Position numbers and translations under genes: made by a program. Positions 33,582 to 42,761 of a stretch of 64,000 bases of DNA are shown one piece after another (the first letter of the stretch is position 1; every line of letters starts with the position of its first letter). This stretch comes from Verticiella sediminum (GTDB lineage: Bacteria; Pseudomonadota; Gammaproteobacteria; Burkholderiales; Burkholderiaceae_B): the NCBI RefSeq assembly GCF_007558815.1, contig NZ_VLTJ01000025.1:1-64000 (forward strand), read 5' to 3'. The notes beneath the pieces were generated by a model. It ran no database searches. It saw only the letters and a list, made by a program, of their open reading frames with translations, and was not told where the DNA came from.

Positions 33582-36413
33582 ATGCCGCAGTCCGACCACG
33601 CCCAAGATCCCCAGGAACTCCCGAAGAGCTTCGAGCCCCGGGCCATCGAAGCTCGCTGGTATCCCGTATGGGAGGAGCGCGGCTACTTCAAGGGCGAACG
33701 GCACGTCGCGCACGCCGATGGCGCGCCGGAATCCTTCTCGATCCAACTGCCGCCGCCCAACGTCACGGGCACGCTGCACATGGGCCACGCCTTCAACCAA
33801 ACGGTGATGGACGGGCTCACCCGCTATCATCGTATGCTCGGCGCGGACACCGCCTGGATCCCCGGCACCGACCACGCCGGCATTGCCACCCAGATCGTCG
33901 TGGAGCGCCAGCTCGACGCGCAGAACGTCTCGCGCCACGATCTCGGCCGCGAGCGCTTCGTCGCCAAGGTCTGGGAATGGAAGCAGTATTCGGGCGGCAC
34001 CATCACCAACCAGATGCGCCGCCTGGGCACCTCGCCCGACTGGAGCCGCGAATACTTCACCATGGACGAGCGCATGTCGCGCGGCGTGGCCGAGGTCTTC
34101 GTGCGCCTGTACGAACAAGGCCTGATCTACCGCGGCAAGCGCCTGGTCAACTGGGACCCCAAGCTGCTCACCGCGGTGAGCGACCTGGAAGTGGTCAGCG
34201 AGGAAGAGGACGGCCACCTGTGGCTGATCCGCTACCCCATGGCCGAAGGCGACGAATCCATCGTGGTCGCGACCACCCGCCCCGAGACCATGCTGGGCGA
34301 CGTGGCCGTCATGGTGCACCCCGAGGACGAGCGCTACCGCCACCTGATCGGCAAGCAGGTACGCCTGCCCCTGACCGAGCGCCTGATCCCGGTGATCGCC
34401 GACGACTACGTCGACCGCGAGTTCGGCACCGGCGCGGTCAAGGTGACCCCGGCGCACGACTTCAACGACTACGCCGTCGGCCAGCGCCACGGGCTCGAGC
34501 CGATCTCCATCCTCACGCTGGATGCACGCGTCAACGACGCCGCGCCCGAGAAGTACCGCGGCCAGGACCGCTACGACGCGCGCAAAGCCGTCGTGGCCGA
34601 CCTGGAAGCGGCCGGCCTGCTGGTCGAGACGCGCAAGCACAAGCTCATGGTGCCGCGCGGCGACCGCACGCAGGCCGTCATCGAGCCCATGCTCACCGAC
34701 CAGTGGTTCATGGCCATGAGCAAGCCGGCGCCCGAGGGCACCTTCCACCCCGGCAAGTCGATCACCGAGGTCGCGCTCGAAGCGGTCGCCGACGGCCGCG
34801 TCACGTTCCATCCCGAGAACTGGGCCACCACCTACAACCAGTGGCTGGACAACATCCAGGACTGGTGCATCTCGCGCCAGCTCTGGTGGGGCCACCAGAT
34901 CCCCGCCTGGTACGCCGAGGACGGCAGCATCTTCGTCGCGCGCAGCGAGGAGGATGCCCGCGCCCAGGCCCGGGCCGCCGGCGTGGCCGGCCCGCTGCGC
35001 CGCGACGAGGACGTGCTCGACACCTGGTTCTCCTCGGCCATCGTGCCCTTCACCACCCTGGGCTGGCCCGAGCAGACGCCGGACATGACGCGCTACCTGC
35101 CCTCCAGCGTGCTGGTCACGGGCTTTGACATCATCTTCTTCTGGGTCGCCCGGATGATCATGATGACCACGCACTTCACCGGCCAGGTGCCGTTCCGCGA
35201 CGTCTACATGCACGGCCTGATCCGCGACGCGGAAGGCCAGAAGATGAGCAAGTCCAAGGGCAATACCCTGGATCCGGTGGACCTCATCGACGGCATCGAC
35301 GTCGAGGCGCTGGTCGCCAAGCGCACCACCGGCCTGATGAACCCGAAGCAGGCCGAGAACATCGCCAGGAAGACCCGCAAGGAGTTCCCGAACGGCATCC
35401 CGGCCTTCGGCGCCGACGCCCTGCGCTTCACCATGGCGGCCTACGCCACCCTGGGCCGCAACATCAACTTCGACCTGAAGCGCTGCGAAGGCTACCGGAA
35501 CTTCTGCAACAAGCTCTGGAACGCCACCCGCTTCGTGCTCATGAACACCGAGGGCCAGGAGATCGGCGACGACGACGCCGAGCTTTCGTTTGCCGACAAG
35601 TGGATCATCAGCCAGTTGCAGCGCACCGAGGCGGACGTGGCCAAGGGCTACGCCGACTACCGCTTCGACAACATCGCCAACGCGCTCTATCGCTTCGTCT
35701 GGGACGAGTACTGCGACTGGTACGTCGAACTCGCCAAGGTGCAGATCCAGACCGGCACCCCGGCCCAGCAGCGCGGCACGCGCCGCACGCTGATCCGCGT
35801 GCTCGAGACCGTGCTGCGCCTGGCCCATCCCGTCATTCCCTTCATCACCGAGGAACTGTGGCAGAAGGTCTCGGTGGTGGCGGGCGCGCGCCGCGCCGAC
35901 GAACAGACCTCGGTCAGCATCCAGCCCTACCCGGTCGCCGACGAGAACCGCATCGACGCCGAGGCCGAAGCCGCCATCGCCGCCCTCAAGGCCCAGGTCG
36001 ACGCCGTGCGCGCGCTGCGCGGCGAGATGAATCTCGCCCCGTCGCAGCGCGTACCGCTCAACGCCACGGGCGAGCGCGCCGTGCTGGAGCGCAATGCGCC
36101 CTACCTGGCCGCCCTGGCCCGCCTGTCGGAAGTCAAGGTGCTCGACACCCTGCCCGACCTGGGCGCCCCGGTGCAGGTGGTGGGCGACAGCCGCCTCATG
36201 CTGCACGTCGAGATCGACATCGCCGCCGAGAAGGCCCGCCTGGACAAGGAGATCGCGCGCCTCGAAGGCGAGATCGCCAAGGCGCAGAACAAGCTCGCCA
36301 ACCCGAGCTTCGTCGAGCGCGCCCCGGCCGCGGTGGTCGAGCAGGAGAAGGGCCGCATCGAGCAGTTCGGCCAGACCCTGGCCCAGGTGCGCGAGCAGCG
36401 GGCCAAGCTGTAG
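33582..36413 (+). CDS. valS: valyl-tRNA synthetase
   Basis: 943 residues, full length. HIGH-type motif [13 protein letters not shown] (about 54-66), [12 protein letters not shown] (about 552-563), a CP1 editing domain between them, anticodon-binding helical domain and a C-terminal coiled-coil arm (about 880-943) rich in Lys/Glu. It charges tRNA-Val and edits Thr-tRNA-Val. ATG 33582 is conventional. The preceding gap (33504-33581) has a TACTGGG-type stretch but no certain promoter. Confidence 0.97.
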   Translation: MPQSDHAQDPQELPKSFEPRAIEARWYPVWEERGYFKGERHVAHADGAPESFSIQLPPPNVTGTLHMGHAFNQTVMDGLTRYHRMLGADTAWIPGTDHAGIATQIVVERQLDAQNVSRHDLGRERFVAKVWEWKQYSGGTITNQMRRLGTSPDWSREYFTMDERMSRGVAEVFVRLYEQGLIYRGKRLVNWDPKLLTAVSDLEVVSEEEDGHLWLIRYPMAEGDESIVVATTRPETMLGDVAVMVHPEDERYRHLIGKQVRLPLTERLIPVIADDYVDREFGTGAVKVTPAHDFNDYAVGQRHGLEPISILTLDARVNDAAPEKYRGQDRYDARKAVVADLEAAGLLVETRKHKLMVPRGDRTQAVIEPMLTDQWFMAMSKPAPEGTFHPGKSITEVALEAVADGRVTFHPENWATTYNQWLDNIQDWCISRQLWWGHQIPAWYAEDGSIFVARSEEDARAQARAAGVAGPLRRDEDVLDTWFSSAIVPFTTLGWPEQTPDMTRYLPSSVLVTGFDIIFFWVARMIMMTTHFTGQVPFRDVYMHGLIRDAEGQKMSKSKGNTLDPVDLIDGIDVEALVAKRTTGLMNPKQAENIARKTRKEFPNGIPAFGADALRFTMAAYATLGRNINFDLKRCEGYRNFCNKLWNATRFVLMNTEGQEIGDDDAELSFADKWIISQLQRTEADVAKGYADYRFDNIANALYRFVWDEYCDWYVELAKVQIQTGTPAQQRGTRRTLIRVLETVLRLAHPVIPFITEELWQKVSVVAGARRADEQTSVSIQPYPVADENRIDAEAEAAIAALKAQVDAVRALRGEMNLAPSQRVPLNATGERAVLERNAPYLAALARLSEVKVLDTLPDLGAPVQVVGDSRLMLHVEIDIAAEKARLDKEIARLEGEIAKAQNKLANPSFVERAPAAVVEQEKGRIEQFGQTLAQVREQRAKL

Positions 36414-36426
36414 GCACCGGCGCACC

Positions 36427-37182
36427 GTGGGCAGTGACGCCGTCATCAAGACCGCCGGGCGCGTGTTCGAAGTGCTCGAGTACATGCGCGAGGTGCGTCG
36501 CCACATCACGGTGCGCGAGGCCTCCGAGAAGCTCGGCTATCCGTTGTCGAGCGCCCTCGTCCTGCTCAAGAGCATGGCCACGCTGGGCTATCTCAGCTAC
36601 GACGCCAAGCAGCGCGCCTATTACCCCACTGTGCGGCTGGCCATGCTGGGCGACTGGGTGCTCGACGCCCAGTTCGCCGGCGGCAACCTGTTCGCGTACC
36701 TCGACCAGGTCGCCAAGGGCACGGGCGAGACGGCCATCCTCGGCCTGCAGAACGACATCTACGCCCAGTACGTGCATGTCATCCTGGGCGGCAAGGGCAT
36801 CCAGTTCAACGTGCAGAGCGGCACGCGCAGGCTGCTCTGCATGTCCGGCATGGGCTGGGCGCTATTGTCGGCACAAAGCGACGCCGACGTGCAGCGCACC
36901 ATCCAGCGCACCAATACCCGGCTGGCCAAGAACGGCCAGGCGGTCGAGCCGGAACTCGTGCTGGAACACGTGCGTGCCTCGCGCGAGGCAGGCTACGCCT
37001 TCTCGCGCAGCACCGTGACCGAGGGCATCGGCATCCTGGCCGTGCCGCTGCCCGAGCGCGCCGGCGGCGAGCGCCTGGCGGTGGGTGTCGGCGGCCCGGT
37101 CGAACGGCTCGAGGCGCAGCGCGACAGCGTGCTGGCGACGCTGCGCGAATTCGTCGCGCGCTCGGCGGGCGTCGCCCGCTGA
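36427..37182 (+). CDS. IclR-family transcriptional regulator
   Basis: 251 residues from GTG 36427. A winged helix-turn-helix (about 8-65; ITVREASEKLGYPLSSALVLLKSMATLGYL) is followed by an IclR effector-binding GAF-like domain (about 80-245). IclR proteins usually control aromatic or acyl-CoA catabolic operons. It starts 13 bases after valS and converges on the CoA-transferase operon, the obvious candidate target, together with the Bug gene at 41609. Effector unknown. Confidence 0.88.
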   Translation: MGSDAVIKTAGRVFEVLEYMREVRRHITVREASEKLGYPLSSALVLLKSMATLGYLSYDAKQRAYYPTVRLAMLGDWVLDAQFAGGNLFAYLDQVAKGTGETAILGLQNDIYAQYVHVILGGKGIQFNVQSGTRRLLCMSGMGWALLSAQSDADVQRTIQRTNTRLAKNGQAVEPELVLEHVRASREAGYAFSRSTVTEGIGILAVPLPERAGGERLAVGVGGPVERLEAQRDSVLATLREFVARSAGVAR

Positions 37183-37240
37183 GCACGGTGCCGTTGGGCG
37201 CAGTTCAGTATCGCGCCCGCACGCTGCGCGCAGGGGCGCA

Positions 37241-38455
37241 TCATCTGCCGCCCACCACTCCCGCAGCCTTCAGGCGCCCGATCTCGTCCGGTGTATAGCC
37301 CGCCTCGCCCAGGATCTCGGACGAATCCTGGCCCACCGTCGGCGCCTGGCGCCGCACCTGGGCGGGCGTGCGATCGAACAGCGTGGTCGGACGTACGTAG
37401 CGGATGGACCCCTGCACCGGATGCTCGGCCTCGGCGAACAGCCCGACGGCCTTCAGATGAGGGTGCTCCGGCAGATCGTCCAGCGCGTAGATGGGCGTGG
37501 CCGGGATATCCAGGGATTCGCACAAGTCCAGCCACTCGGCCGTCGTGCGCTGCGGCGTGATCTCGGCCACATGGGCATACAGCTCGCGGATGCGCGCATT
37601 GCGTTCGCGCCGGTTCTCGACGTCGTAGCGCTCGGCCAGGTCGTTCCTGCCGACGGCTTCGAAAAAGGCCCGCCAATGCGCCTGGGTGTAGGGCAGCAGG
37701 CTCATGTAGCCGTCCTTGGTGGGCGTCGGCCGCCGTCCGCCCTGCAGAAGGCGAGGATAGCCGGCGGGCTCGGGCGCGCCCGGGAACGTCAGCCCGCCCA
37801 GGTGCTCGGTCAGCACGAACGCGGCCAGAGTCTCGAGCATCGGCACCTCCACGTACTGCCCCTGGCCGGTACGCTCGCGGTGGAACAGCGCGGCCAGCAC
37901 GGCATTGGCCACGTAGACCCCAGCGGTCTTGTCGGCGATCAGGCTGGGCGTGTAGTCCGGCGCACGGCCGCCGGCGCCATTGAGCGCCACCAGCCCGCAA
38001 CCGGCCTGCACGATGTCGTCGAAGGCCGGCCGGGACCGATGCGGGCCATCCTGCCCGAAGCCGGTGGCCGCCACGTACACGATGCCCGGATGGATCGCCT
38101 TGAGCGCCTCGTAGCCCAGGCCCAGGCGCTCGATCGCCGACACGCGCATGTTGTGCACGACGACGTCCACGGTGGGCAGGAGCCGGCGCACGGCGTCCCG
38201 GCCGGCTTCCGTCTTGAGATCCAGCGCGAGCGAACGCTTGTTGCGGTTGATGGCGAGGAAGATCGAACTGAGCCCCGGCGTCTTGGTGATGCCGTTGGCG
38301 CGCATCATGTCGCCTTCGAGGTTCTCGACCTTGATGACGTCCGCACCGTAGTCGCCCAGGATCTGGGTGGCCATCGGCCCCAGCACCACGGCGGTGAGAT
38401 CGAGGATGCGGACCCCGGCGAGCGGGCCGGCGGGCTGGGTGGGCTGTGCTGACAT
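37241..38455 (-). CDS. class III CoA-transferase, CaiB/BaiF family
   Basis: 404 residues. The N-terminus (PLAGVRILDLTAVVLGPMATQILGDYGADVIKVE) and LIADKTAG near 171-178, holding the predicted catalytic Asp, mark family III enzymes that move CoA between acids. It is last in a four-gene unit after enoyl-CoA hydratase and two acyl-CoA dehydrogenases, so it probably activates the acid that the others oxidise. Substrate unknown; CaiB relatives use carnitine, formyl-CoA, succinyl-benzylsuccinate and others. Confidence 0.92.
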   Translation of the reverse strand: MSAQPTQPAGPLAGVRILDLTAVVLGPMATQILGDYGADVIKVENLEGDMMRANGITKTPGLSSIFLAINRNKRSLALDLKTEAGRDAVRRLLPTVDVVVHNMRVSAIERLGLGYEALKAIHPGIVYVAATGFGQDGPHRSRPAFDDIVQAGCGLVALNGAGGRAPDYTPSLIADKTAGVYVANAVLAALFHRERTGQGQYVEVPMLETLAAFVLTEHLGGLTFPGAPEPAGYPRLLQGGRRPTPTKDGYMSLLPYTQAHWRAFFEAVGRNDLAERYDVENRRERNARIRELYAHVAEITPQRTTAEWLDLCESLDIPATPIYALDDLPEHPHLKAVGLFAEAEHPVQGSIRYVRPTTLFDRTPAQVRRQAPTVGQDSSEILGEAGYTPDEIGRLKAAGVVGGR

Positions 38456-38468
38456 GGTCGATTGCGCT

Positions 38469-39647
38469 TCAGTTGGGCAGGTTGAGCAGTTGCCGGGCCA
38501 TCACGACACGCTGGATCTGGCCCGTGCCCTCGACGATGTCCAGGGCCTTCACATCACGAAAGAGCTTGTCGAGCAGGTTGTCGCCACGCCCGCCCGCCAG
38601 GCCCAGGATTTCCTTGCCCAGGCTGGCCGCCTCGAGCGCGGCCAGGGGCGCCTGCGCCTTGGCCATCGACGCCTCGAGCATGTTGGGCTGGCGCTGGTCC
38701 GCGAGCCAGGCGGCGCGCAGCGCGAGCAGCATGCAGGCCTTGAGGCGGCGGCGGCTGCGCTCGAGCCGGTCGCGGATGCGCTCGCGCGCGAGCAGGCCGG
38801 CTTCGCGCGCATGCTGCGTCGCCTCGTCGAGCGCGGCGCGGCCGATGCCCACCGCCATCGCCGCGATGGCGGGCCGCCCGGCGTTGAAAGTGTTCATCGC
38901 GCCCTTGAACCCGGCGCGCGCCGCGTAATAGTCCTCGCCGCCCAGCAGGTTGGCGCCCGGCACGCGGCAGTCCTCCAGGAAGAACGAGGTGGACTCGTAG
39001 GCCTTCAGGCCCATTTTCTTCTCCAAGCGGAACCCGCCCAGCCCGGGCGAGCCGCGCTCGACCACGAAGGCGCGGTGCCCGCCGCGCCCCAGGGCGGGAT
39101 CGACGGTGGCGAACACCACGATCCATTCGGCCCGGCTGGCGTTGCCGCAGAACGCCTTGGCTCCGTTCAACACCCAGGCGTCGCCGTCCTTGCGGGCCCG
39201 CGTACGGATGTTCGCCACGTCGGAGCCTCCGGAGGGTTCGGTCATCGCAAACGCGCCCCAGATCGGTCGCGGCGGGTTGCGGAACGGCCCCAGAAAGCGC
39301 GCCTTCTGCGCGTCGGTGCCCATGCCGAGGATGGGCGGCTCGCCCAGGCCGGGGCCCGGTGTCGCCACACCGATGCCCCGATCCCAATACGAGGACTCCT
39401 CGGCCAGCAGAACCTGGGTCACGGCCGAGTGGCCGCGTGTCGGATGATCCGCCCGGCGCTCGCCGGCCGGCGCCCAGAGGGTGCCCCCGAAACCCGCCGC
39501 CAGCAGCGTCTCGAAGAACGGATCGTCGGGCGGCAGCGGTGCGCCCGCGCGATCGGCGCGCAACCCCGCGGGACGCAGTTCGGTACGCCCGAGTTCGCGC
39601 AGCCAGGCCAGGCGTTCGCGCTGTGCGGCGTCGATGCTGAAGTTCAT
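38469..39647 (-). CDS. acyl-CoA dehydrogenase, catalytic-type
   Basis: 392 residues, standard length. FAMTEPSGGSD (about 133-143) and the following NGAKAFCGNAS form the FAD and substrate region, and the C-terminal DIVEGTGQIQRVV contains the Glu expected as catalytic base. It introduces a double bond alpha-beta to the thioester, passing electrons to ETF. Its start overlaps the stop of the second dehydrogenase (ATGA) with GGAGG upstream. The two dehydrogenases may form a heteromer. Confidence 0.92.
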   Translation of the reverse strand: MNFSIDAAQRERLAWLRELGRTELRPAGLRADRAGAPLPPDDPFFETLLAAGFGGTLWAPAGERRADHPTRGHSAVTQVLLAEESSYWDRGIGVATPGPGLGEPPILGMGTDAQKARFLGPFRNPPRPIWGAFAMTEPSGGSDVANIRTRARKDGDAWVLNGAKAFCGNASRAEWIVVFATVDPALGRGGHRAFVVERGSPGLGGFRLEKKMGLKAYESTSFFLEDCRVPGANLLGGEDYYAARAGFKGAMNTFNAGRPAIAAMAVGIGRAALDEATQHAREAGLLARERIRDRLERSRRRLKACMLLALRAAWLADQRQPNMLEASMAKAQAPLAALEAASLGKEILGLAGGRGDNLLDKLFRDVKALDIVEGTGQIQRVVMARQLLNLPN

Positions 39648-40738
39648 GCTGCCGCCTCCGGATCGAGCGCCAACCAGAATCCGCTGCCGGCGTCGGGCAC
39701 GGGCAGGCGGTTCAACGCATTCCGGGCGGCGTCCACGCCGCCCGCCAGCAAGCCCAGCGCGCGCAGCTCGCGCATGGCCTTTTCCACCGGGTGATCCTGC
39801 ATGAAGCCCGCCGCGCCGAGGATCTGCACGGCATTCGGGCCGACGAACATGCCGGCCTCGGCCGCCTCCAGATAGGCCTGTGCCGCGGCGCGCTCGAACT
39901 CGTCGGCCTCGACGCGCGCATCGCGCGATGCCGCCTCCAGGCCCATCAGGCGACTGGCGTCGATCGCGGCGCGCATGTCGGTCATCAGGAAGGCGAGCGC
40001 CTGGTGATGGGCAATCGGCTTGCCGAACGCCACGCGCTCCAGCGCGTACGCACGCGCATGCTCGAAAGCTGCCTGCATTTGTCCCACCATCAGCGCGACG
40101 ACGTACAGACGGGCGTAGGCCGTCGCCCGCACGGCAACGCCCGGGTCGGGCCAATGCTCGGCGACGGGCGCGCGTTCCAGCGTGACGCCGACCGCGCCCG
40201 CAGCGCGCAGGCCGCCGCCGGGCACGGGAGTGCAATCGCAACCGGCCCGCACGACAGACAGCCCGTCCGGGCGCGCAATGAGCAGGCAGTCCAGGCGGGC
40301 CACCGGCAGCCAGGGTATGGCACCGGAAATGCATCCATCCGCGATGGCCAGGCCGGCATCGGCATCCACATGCAGCCAGACCCCCGCGTCAGCCGGCAGA
40401 CCGCACAGATGGCGCCTCACCGCGTCGACGCCACCGGCGGCCGACAGGGCGCGCCCGGCCGGCGCCGGCGCGCTCAGCGCGAGCGCGGCCCCCGCGTCGC
40501 CGGACGCCAGCACGCGCAGCATCTCGAATTCGTCGGCAAGGCTCAACTCGGCGCCGCCCAGCGCCTGTGGCCAACCGATGCGCGCCAAGCCCATGTCGCG
40601 GGCCTGCTCGCGCACACTGGCCGCAGGCGCGCCCGCGGCCTCGTGGGCGCGCTCCGCCGGCGCCAGACATTCGGCGGCGAACCGCCCGGCCGCCTCACGC
40701 ACCATGCGGCCTTCTTCCGTATCGCTCAGATCGAACAT
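39644..40738 (-). CDS. acyl-CoA dehydrogenase-like protein, possible non-catalytic partner
   Basis: 364 residues from ATG 40738. The N-terminal helical, middle beta and C-terminal helical domains are recognisable (ERVAFGKPIAHHQALAFLMTDM near 245-265 is the conserved dimer/FAD region), but the usual C-terminal Y/VEGT motif with the catalytic Glu is absent; the corresponding end reads MRELRALGLLAGGVDAARN. The middle domain also lacks a clear T.P..GSD motif. Paired dehydrogenases in which one member is degenerate are known to form heterotetramers in steroid side-chain oxidation; a similar pairing is inferred here. Confidence 0.85.
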   Translation of the reverse strand: MFDLSDTEEGRMVREAAGRFAAECLAPAERAHEAAGAPAASVREQARDMGLARIGWPQALGGAELSLADEFEMLRVLASGDAGAALALSAPAPAGRALSAAGGVDAVRRHLCGLPADAGVWLHVDADAGLAIADGCISGAIPWLPVARLDCLLIARPDGLSVVRAGCDCTPVPGGGLRAAGAVGVTLERAPVAEHWPDPGVAVRATAYARLYVVALMVGQMQAAFEHARAYALERVAFGKPIAHHQALAFLMTDMRAAIDASRLMGLEAASRDARVEADEFERAAAQAYLEAAEAGMFVGPNAVQILGAAGFMQDHPVEKAMRELRALGLLAGGVDAARNALNRLPVPDAGSGFWLALDPEAAA

Positions 40739-40745
40739 GGGCCGC

Positions 40746-41510
40746 TCACTCGCCGCGAAACACGGGCAGCCGACGCTCGGCCATCGCGGCCACGCCCTCC
40801 CGGAAATCCGAGGTCGCGAAATGGCGCGCCTGCAGATCGGCCTCGCGCTGCAATGCCGCGGCGACGGCATCGGCCAGGCCCGCGCGCAGCGTGGCGCGGG
40901 TATCGCGCACCGCCAGGGGCGCGCTCGCGGCGATGTCGCGCGCCCAGGCCAGGGCTTCGGTGCGCACGCGACCCGGCTCGACGAGCGCATCGACCAGGCC
41001 GATGCGCAGCGCCTCGTCGCCGCCGATGCGGCAGCCGGTGTAGAGCAGCCGGGCCGCGTGCTGGACACCGACGACGCGCGGCAGCGTCACCGACATGCCG
41101 AAGCCCGGATGGAAACCCAGGCGGTTGAAGTTTGCCGAGAACCGGGCCTCGGCGCAGGCGATGCGGAAATCCGCTGCGAGCGCGAGCCCGAGCCCGCCGC
41201 CGATGGCGGGCCCGTGCACGGCTGCCACGAGCGGTGTGGCGAGCCGGAACAGGCGCAGGCCGTGCGCGTAGAGCGCGCCCGGCCGGCCGCGCCGCTCACC
41301 CGAGCCGAAGTTGGCGCCGGCGCAAAACGATCTGCCCTCGGCCGCGAGCACGATGGCGCGGCACGCCGGCTCGGCATCCAGCGCCTCGCAGGCGTCGGCC
41401 AGGCGCGCCATGAAGGGTTCGTCGAAATAGTTGTGCGGCCCGCGCCGCATCTCGATCACCGCGACCTCGCCCTCTTGCGCGATGGCCAGGTCCGCGTCTT
41501 CGTCACGCAT
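40746..41510 (-). CDS. enoyl-CoA hydratase/isomerase family protein
   Basis: 254 residues from ATG 41510, which has GGGGAG 8 bases upstream; GTG 41516 is too close to that site. Crotonase fold with the oxyanion-hole segments SFCAGANFGSG (about 67-77) and HGPAIGGGLGLALAADFRIA (about 110-129). At the second catalytic position HPGFGMSVTLPRVVG (about 145-159) lacks the two Glu of enoyl-CoA hydratase, so isomerase, hydrolase or other crotonase chemistry is as likely as hydration. First gene of the minus-strand CoA unit. Confidence 0.88.
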   Translation of the reverse strand: MRDEDADLAIAQEGEVAVIEMRRGPHNYFDEPFMARLADACEALDAEPACRAIVLAAEGRSFCAGANFGSGERRGRPGALYAHGLRLFRLATPLVAAVHGPAIGGGLGLALAADFRIACAEARFSANFNRLGFHPGFGMSVTLPRVVGVQHAARLLYTGCRIGGDEALRIGLVDALVEPGRVRTEALAWARDIAASAPLAVRDTRATLRAGLADAVAAALQREADLQARHFATSDFREGVAAMAERRLPVFRGE

Positions 41511-41552
41511 CGCCACGTCTCCCCTGTTGTTCCCTGATGCTCACAGCCCGTG

Positions 41553-41591
41553 CATAATAACATGTATGTACGATAGTATCGTATGTACATA
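41553..41591. promoter_or_regulatory. palindrome-rich operator region, echA/Bug divergent promoter
   Basis: Three overlapping elements: TACGATA-G-TATCGTA (41569-41583), the perfect palindrome TATGTACATA (41582-41591), and a direct repeat GTATGTAC (41564-41571 and 41581-41588), 17 bases apart. On the minus strand TATTAT (41559-41554) can serve as a -10 for the CoA operon. The region is strikingly AT-rich for this genome and lies just before the Bug gene RBS (TAGGAG). It looks like a dimer operator bound on one or two helical faces. Confidence 0.7.
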
Positions 41592-41608
41592 CTATATAGG
41601 AGACAGAC

Positions 41609-42589
41609 ATGCGACTGGATCGAAGCCGCTGGAGCGGCTGGACGCTGGCGCTGCTTGCAGCCGCCCTGCCGACCGTGGCCGCCCAGGCGGAGTCCGCTTT
41701 TCCCGAACACGCGCTGCGCGTCATCGTGCCCTTCACGCCCGGCAGCGGCTCGGACAACGCCTCGCGCTTCTTCGGTGAGAAGCTCGCCGGCGAACTCGGG
41801 CAGCCCGTGGTCATCGAGAATCGCCCCGGGGCGGCGGGCAACATCGGCCTGCAAGCGGCCAAGGCCGCGCCGGCCGACGGCTACACCATCGTGCTGGCCA
41901 GCAACTCGCCCATGTGCGTCAACCCGCTGGTGATGAAGGATCTACCCTATGATCCGGTGCGCGACTTCAAGCCGATATCCGGCCTGAGCCGCGGCATGAA
42001 CGTCGTCCTGGTGCCGCCGGACTCGCCCTACGATTCGCTGCAGGAACTGGTGGCGGCGGCCCGCGCCGCCGCGGCGCCCATGAACGTCGGCACCTATTCC
42101 GAGGGCTACCGGCTCGCCGCCGAGTGGCTGGCCAGCCTGGGCGGCTTCGCCTTCGCCAACGTGCCCTACAAGGGGCAGGCGCCGATCATGACCGACATCA
42201 TCGGCGGGCGCCTGGATTTCGCCCTCGTTGATCTGGGCGGCGCCCGCGAGCTGATCCAGGACGGCAAGGTGAAGGCGCTCGCCGTCTCGGGCGAGCAGCG
42301 CAACCGCAACCTGCCCGATGTCCCCACCATCCGCGAGAGCGGCTTTGCCGATTACGTGCAGTACAGTTGGGTGTCGTTCTACGTGCGCAGCGAAACGCCG
42401 CCGGAGGCCACTGCGACGCTGGCGGACGCGCTGCAGAAGATCCTCGACACCGACGAGGCCCGCGCCTTCGTCGCGCGCAGCGGCTCCGAGCTGATGCCCT
42501 ATGCGCCGGAGCGCATGGCGGCGTTCCAGCGCACCGAGCAGGACCGGTTCCGCCGCATCGCCGAGGCGGCGGGCATCCGGCCCCAATGA
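41609..42589 (+). CDS. Bug-family tripartite tricarboxylate transporter substrate-binding protein
   Basis: 326 residues. Signal peptide about 1-26 (cleavage after AAQA). The mature protein has the Bug/TctC pattern: FPEHALRVIVPFTPGSGSDNASR, ENRPGAAGNIGLQAAKAAPADGYT, and NVPYKGQAPIMTDIIGG. It binds an anionic ligand in the periplasm. No TctA/TctB genes adjoin it, so it may use the orphan pair at 472-2470 or another, or act as a ligand sensor as some Bug proteins do. TAGGAG precedes ATG 41609. Its promoter overlaps the operator region shared with the CoA operon, so the ligand is probably the acid that operon degrades. Confidence 0.93.
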   Translation: MRLDRSRWSGWTLALLAAALPTVAAQAESAFPEHALRVIVPFTPGSGSDNASRFFGEKLAGELGQPVVIENRPGAAGNIGLQAAKAAPADGYTIVLASNSPMCVNPLVMKDLPYDPVRDFKPISGLSRGMNVVLVPPDSPYDSLQELVAAARAAAAPMNVGTYSEGYRLAAEWLASLGGFAFANVPYKGQAPIMTDIIGGRLDFALVDLGGARELIQDGKVKALAVSGEQRNRNLPDVPTIRESGFADYVQYSWVSFYVRSETPPEATATLADALQKILDTDEARAFVARSGSELMPYAPERMAAFQRTEQDRFRRIAEAAGIRPQ

Positions 42590-42667
42590 GCCCGCCGCCG
42601 ACAGACGGTGCGCCTGTGCGCGCCTCGAACTGCCGGAGCGCCCGCGGGCCGTGGCCTTCCATGAAAC

Positions 42668-42685
42668 TAGGGTAAACCCTATAAT
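42668..42685 (+). promoter_or_regulatory. -10 element overlapped by TAGGGT-AA-ACCCTA palindrome
   Basis: A perfect inverted repeat, TAGGGT (42668-42673) and ACCCTA (42676-42681), runs into TATAAT (42680-42685). No good -35 is seen upstream. The geometry suits a repressor that blocks the -10 box of the 42762 gene; the regulator is unknown. Confidence 0.55.
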
Positions 42686-42761
42686 TCGCGCAACCGCCCT
42701 CCACCAGAGGGCGCAGATGCGGCGCCTCCACCCCTGGCGCCCAACTTTCGCGGAGCCCACC

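Noticed and set aside
31830-36509. A 1559-codon open frame on the minus strand running opposite valS.
   Set aside because: Only the last 164 codons match a known protein (heptose adenylyltransferase). The rest is the low-complexity His/Gly/Val/Asp pattern expected opposite a high-GC gene.
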